64,000 bases of DNA from an uncultured Desulfobacterales bacterium (GTDB lineage Bacteria; Desulfobacterota; Desulfobacteria; Desulfobacterales; SpSt-501): the NCBI GenBank assembly GCA_938048455.1, contig CALIUY010000017.1, positions 1 through 64,000 on the forward strand, written 5' to 3'. The notes below the pieces were generated by a model. The model saw only the letters and a list, made by a program, of their open reading frames with translations. It was not told the origin of the DNA and ran no database searches. The position numbers and the translations under genes were made by a program. Positions 61,269-64,000 of this stretch are shown here, piece after piece (position 1 is the stretch's first letter; each line of letters begins with the position of its first letter).

Positions 61269-62642
61269 ATGGAAACCGAACGCATTCAAAGCCTCGATCC
61301 CGAAAGCACGCGCATCGCAAGTTTAGGCCCCTGCCGGGTTCCGAGCAGTGTCGCCCGCCGGGCCCGGGGAGGAAACGACATCTCCTATGTCTCCGACGAG
61401 GACCGCATCCTGATCGACGTCAATCTCTCCCGCATCGGCGGGCAACTCGCCCGCGGGGAGATGCCGGCCGCCTACGAGCTCGCCGGCCCCCGGCGCATGC
61501 TCTTTTTCGACCCGAGCAAGCTCAAATGCGCCCTGGTGACCTGCGGCGGCCTCTGTCCGGGGCTGAACGACATCATCCGCTCGATCGTCTTTGAGCTGCA
61601 CTACGGCTACGGCGTGCCCACCATCTACGGCGTGCGCTACGGTCTCAAAGGGTTCATCGCCCGGTATCGCTACGACATGATGCCGCTCACCCCCGCCGCC
61701 GTGGTGAACATCCACGAGCGCGGCGGGGTGGTGATCGGCTCGAGCCGCGGACCCGAGGACATCGAAGAGATCGTGGACACCCTCGAGCGGATGAGCATCG
61801 GCATCCTCTTCATGATCGGAGGCGACGGAACGATGCGCGCGGCGACGGCCATCGCCGACGCCGTCCTGCGTCGGGGCCTCAAGATCGCCATCGTGGGGGT
61901 CCCCAAGACGATCGACAACGACATCCTGCTCGTCTCCCGCTCCTTCGGGTTCGACACCGCGGTCGAGGTCTCCACCCGCGCCATCCTGGGGGCCAGCAAC
62001 GAGGCCGAAGGCTACCCGAACGGCATCGGCTTGATCAAGCTCATGGGGCGCGAATCCGGCTTCATTGCCGCCACGGCGACCCTGGCCCAGCAAGACGTCA
62101 ATTTCGTCCTCATCCCCGAGGTGGACTTTGACCTTGAGGGACCGAACGGCCTGCTCGCCAGCCTGGAGCGACGCCTTGCGGACCGCGGACACGCCGTGAT
62201 CGTGGTGGCCGAAGGGGCGGGCCAGAAGTTCTTCGCCGACGAGCCCGTCGAACGCGACGCCTCCGGAAACGTCCGTCTCAAGGACATCGGTCTTTTTCTC
62301 AAGCAACGGATCACCGCGCACTTCCGGCAGCGCGGCATCGAGGTCTCCATCCGCTACATCGACCCGAGCTATATGATCCGCAGCCTGCCGGCCAACGCGA
62401 ACGACCGCGTCTTCTGCAACTTCCTCGGCCGCAACGCCGTCCACGCCGGCATGGCGGGCAAGACCGATCTGCTGATCGGCAACTGGAACAACCATTTCGT
62501 CCACGTCCCGATGAAGCTCCTTGCCGGAAAGCGCAAGCACGTCGACCCCCGCGGCATGCTCTGGCGCAGCGTCCTCGAAGCCACCGGGCAGGGCTCGCTC
62601 AAGAACCCTGGAGACGAAGGAATGCTCAATCGAGCTCGATGA
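61269..62642 (+). CDS. pfk: ATP-dependent 6-phosphofructokinase (long, TP0108/plant-like clade)
   Basis: Phosphorylates fructose 6-phosphate. The 457-residue protein has an extended N-terminus of about 80 residues, then CGGLCPGLNDIIRSIV, GGDGT (184-188), PKTIDND (212-218) and MGRESGFIAATATLA. The Gly in GGDG marks ATP use, while Lys in PKTIDND is shared with pyrophosphate enzymes; Gly plus Lys is usually ATP-dependent. No Shine-Dalgarno precedes the ATG. Its 3' end overlaps the next gene's by 17 nt. Confidence 0.88.
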   Translation: METERIQSLDPESTRIASLGPCRVPSSVARRARGGNDISYVSDEDRILIDVNLSRIGGQLARGEMPAAYELAGPRRMLFFDPSKLKCALVTCGGLCPGLNDIIRSIVFELHYGYGVPTIYGVRYGLKGFIARYRYDMMPLTPAAVVNIHERGGVVIGSSRGPEDIEEIVDTLERMSIGILFMIGGDGTMRAATAIADAVLRRGLKIAIVGVPKTIDNDILLVSRSFGFDTAVEVSTRAILGASNEAEGYPNGIGLIKLMGRESGFIAATATLAQQDVNFVLIPEVDFDLEGPNGLLASLERRLADRGHAVIVVAEGAGQKFFADEPVERDASGNVRLKDIGLFLKQRITAHFRQRGIEVSIRYIDPSYMIRSLPANANDRVFCNFLGRNAVHAGMAGKTDLLIGNWNNHFVHVPMKLLAGKRKHVDPRGMLWRSVLEATGQGSLKNPGDEGMLNRAR

Positions 62643-64000
62643 ACGCCCGGCCGCGGACGCCGAGGCGTCGGAGTGTTTTTTCGGACTCGCCCGAGGCCAG
62701 AAAGCGCGTCCGCCCGGTCACGCCGGAGAAGCCCTCCTGCGCCCGCAAGGCCGTGGCGACCTCCGCGGGCGCCCGCGCCCCCGTGCGGGAAAACACCTCG
62801 ATCAACATCGAGGCCGAATCGAACGCCAGGGCCTCGATCAGGCCGGGCGCTTCGCCGTAGGTCTCCTCGTAGGCTGCCACAAAACGCCGCACTTGGGGCT
62901 CGCGGCTTCCGGCGAAGAAGGCGTCGACGAACACCGCCCCTTGCACGTAGGGGGCGGCCAGGCGCAGCAGCGTCTCCGAGTTCCACAGGTTGGTGCCGAG
63001 CAGGTAAACGTCCCGGATGTCGTGGAAGGCGAGCTGCGGGGCGATCATCGCCACCTTGCGGGGCTCTTCCGGAAGAAAGACGGCCTGGAAGCGGCAGATG
63101 CGCACCGTGTCCGCAGGCGCCTCCCCGCGAACCCGACGGGAAGCCGTCCGCGGGGCTTCCCGTCGCTCGGCCGACGGATCCTTGGGCACCTCCTCGGTGA
63201 ACGGGATGAGCCGGGCGATGGCGGGAGCGAAATCGGTCGTGCGGGGATCGTAGGCAACCGCCGTGAGCAGCCGTCCGCCGCGATCCTCGATTCCGCGACG
63301 GAAAAGCTCCAGAAACGTCCTCCCATAAGGCTCATCGGGATACAGGGCCACCGCCTCGGTCACGCCCAAACGCTCGACGGCGAAAGCGACCAGGTCCTGC
63401 ACCTGGGCCGAGGGGGTGACGAAATTGCGGAAGACGGCCCCGCCCGGCCGCGTCACCCCTTCCCGCTGGGTAAGCACCAGAAGCGGAATGCCCAACCCCT
63501 CCGCCTCGGCCAGAGCGGACTCGACGTGCACGAGGGGCCCCACCACGGCGGAGACCCGCTGTTCGGCCAGTTCGCGCAGCGCCGGTCCGTTGCGATCCGC
63601 CTCCGAAGCCGTGTCGCGGAGCAGAAGCTCGACCGGCGGGGCTCCCCCGGCGGCGTGATGCAGGTGAAGGGCGAGCTCCAGGCCGCGCAGCGCCCGCTGC
63701 CCGACGGCCTGGTGCGATCCGCTCAACGGCAGCAGCCCGCCGATCCGGAACGGCTTCGCCGGCGAACGGGCTTCGAGTTGAGCGAGCTCGCGCCGGGCCC
63801 GGTCCGCCTCCTCGTGATCCGGGAAACGCCGCAGAAAGGCCTCCAAAAGCACCCGGGCCTCCGCGCTTCGCCCCTCGCGGGCGAAGAGCATTCCGGACTG
63901 AAACAAAAGGTAGTCCATCCGCAACGCCTCGCCGCGGCGGGCGGCGAGCTCGGGTGCATCCTCCGGGTTCAGCCGCAGGAGCCCAAGGCGCAGGCGGGCG
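62626..64000 (-). CDS. TPR plus periplasmic-binding-like protein (LpoA/PBP-activator type), 5' end cut by window
   Basis: The frame stays open past 63924 to the window edge, so the N-terminus is missing; at least 457 residues are visible. The visible start is TPR-like (RLGLLRLNPEDAPEL, EARVLLEAFLRRFPDHEEADRARREL). A type I periplasmic-binding fold follows (GGLLPLSGSHQAVGQRALRGLELAL, AVVGPLVHVESALAEAEGLGIPLL). The order TPR then PBP fold is that of LpoA, which activates PBP1a; a branched-chain amino-acid binding protein is the alternative. Probably exported. Confidence 0.8.
   Translation of the reverse strand, partial: ARLRLGLLRLNPEDAPELAARRGEALRMDYLLFQSGMLFAREGRSAEARVLLEAFLRRFPDHEEADRARRELAQLEARSPAKPFRIGGLLPLSGSHQAVGQRALRGLELALHLHHAAGGAPPVELLLRDTASEADRNGPALRELAEQRVSAVVGPLVHVESALAEAEGLGIPLLVLTQREGVTRPGGAVFRNFVTPSAQVQDLVAFAVERLGVTEAVALYPDEPYGRTFLELFRRGIEDRGGRLLTAVAYDPRTTDFAPAIARLIPFTEEVPKDPSAERREAPRTASRRVRGEAPADTVRICRFQAVFLPEEPRKVAMIAPQLAFHDIRDVYLLGTNLWNSETLLRLAAPYVQGAVFVDAFFAGSREPQVRRFVAAYEETYGEAPGLIEALAFDSASMLIEVFSRTGARAPAEVATALRAQEGFSGVTGRTRFLASGESEKTLRRLGVRGRAFIELD

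Overview
The window looks like a chromosomal segment from a high-GC Gram-negative bacterium of the Desulfobacterota (the former Deltaproteobacteria). This is inferred from gene content and order and was not tested by search. The pointers are: an Fo module (atpZ-atpI-atpB-atpE) standing apart from the F1 genes; the run DUF4416-yicC-remA-gmk; the run lysS-lolE-lolD-bamA-ompH-fabZ; a DHH-CBS-CBS-poly(A)-polymerase fusion protein; the order rpsF-rpsR-DUF2232-rplI-dnaB; a PxxKW cysteine-rich protein; and a DnaA whose DNA-binding signature reads YHATVIHS. G+C is high by eye (not computed), with a few AT-richer islands at about 45.9-46.1 kb, 56.4-56.9 kb and 61.15-61.27 kb. I saw no insertion sequence, prophage, CRISPR array, integrase or restriction-modification gene.

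Layout. 0-1 kb: minus-strand tRNA-Thr(TGT)-Tyr(GTA)-Gly(TCC)-Thr(GGT)-tuf, the same order as the E. coli thrU-tyrU-glyT-thrT-tufB operon. 1-8.4 kb: an mltD-like LysM transglycosylase, convergent rluB-like and argJ genes, then a plus-strand run of a Zn-ribbon peptide, an AEC permease, truA and an aminotransferase, ending in a strong bidirectional terminator. 8.5-23.3 kb: a long minus-strand block with the ATP-synthase Fo genes, pyrK, pgeF, comF, rlmB, gmk, remA, yicC, DUF4416, a Trm112-like gene, fabZ, ompH, bamA, lolD, lolE and lysS; many of these overlap by 4 nt. 23.5-26.2 kb: a PilS-like kinase and pilC. 26.4-32.5 kb: a plus-strand run of the DHH/CBS/A-adding enzyme, trpS, scpA, scpB, a degenerate Tpt1/KptA-like protein and tRNA-Lys(CTT). 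32.5-34.2 kb: a looser stretch with an HMA2-like protein, a DUF2080 protein and a GNAT acetyltransferase.

34.2-38.3 kb: transglutaminase-like, serA, a small cysteine protein and trpB2, all minus strand. 38.5-39.6 kb: a TetR regulator and an unlisted 52-residue membrane peptide. 39.6-45.9 kb: minus-strand prpE, acs, an aspartate-type aminotransferase and a lytic transglycosylase without a signal peptide. 46-54.9 kb: plus-strand glycerate kinase, a C39-like lipoprotein, rpsF-rpsR-DUF2232-rplI-dnaB-hflX, suhB and a 66-residue cysteine protein. 54.9-56.2 kb: dnaA (minus). 57-62.6 kb: uvrA (plus), an HDOD protein and a PxxKW protein (minus), and a phosphofructokinase (plus). The right edge cuts a TPR/LpoA-like protein.

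Themes: translation and RNA maturation (tuf, tRNAs, rluB, truA, rlmB, lysS, trpS, A-adding enzyme, S6/S18/L9, hflX), outer-membrane biogenesis (BamA, Skp, LolDE), and chromosome replication and segregation (DnaA, DnaB, ScpAB). Several signals deserve a second look: a complete Na+-type ligand set in the ATP-synthase c subunit, a Tpt1-fold protein missing its key motif residues, a terminator-like hairpin inside the leader of the PxxKW gene, promoters sitting on the stop codons of preceding genes, and candidate leaderless starts.
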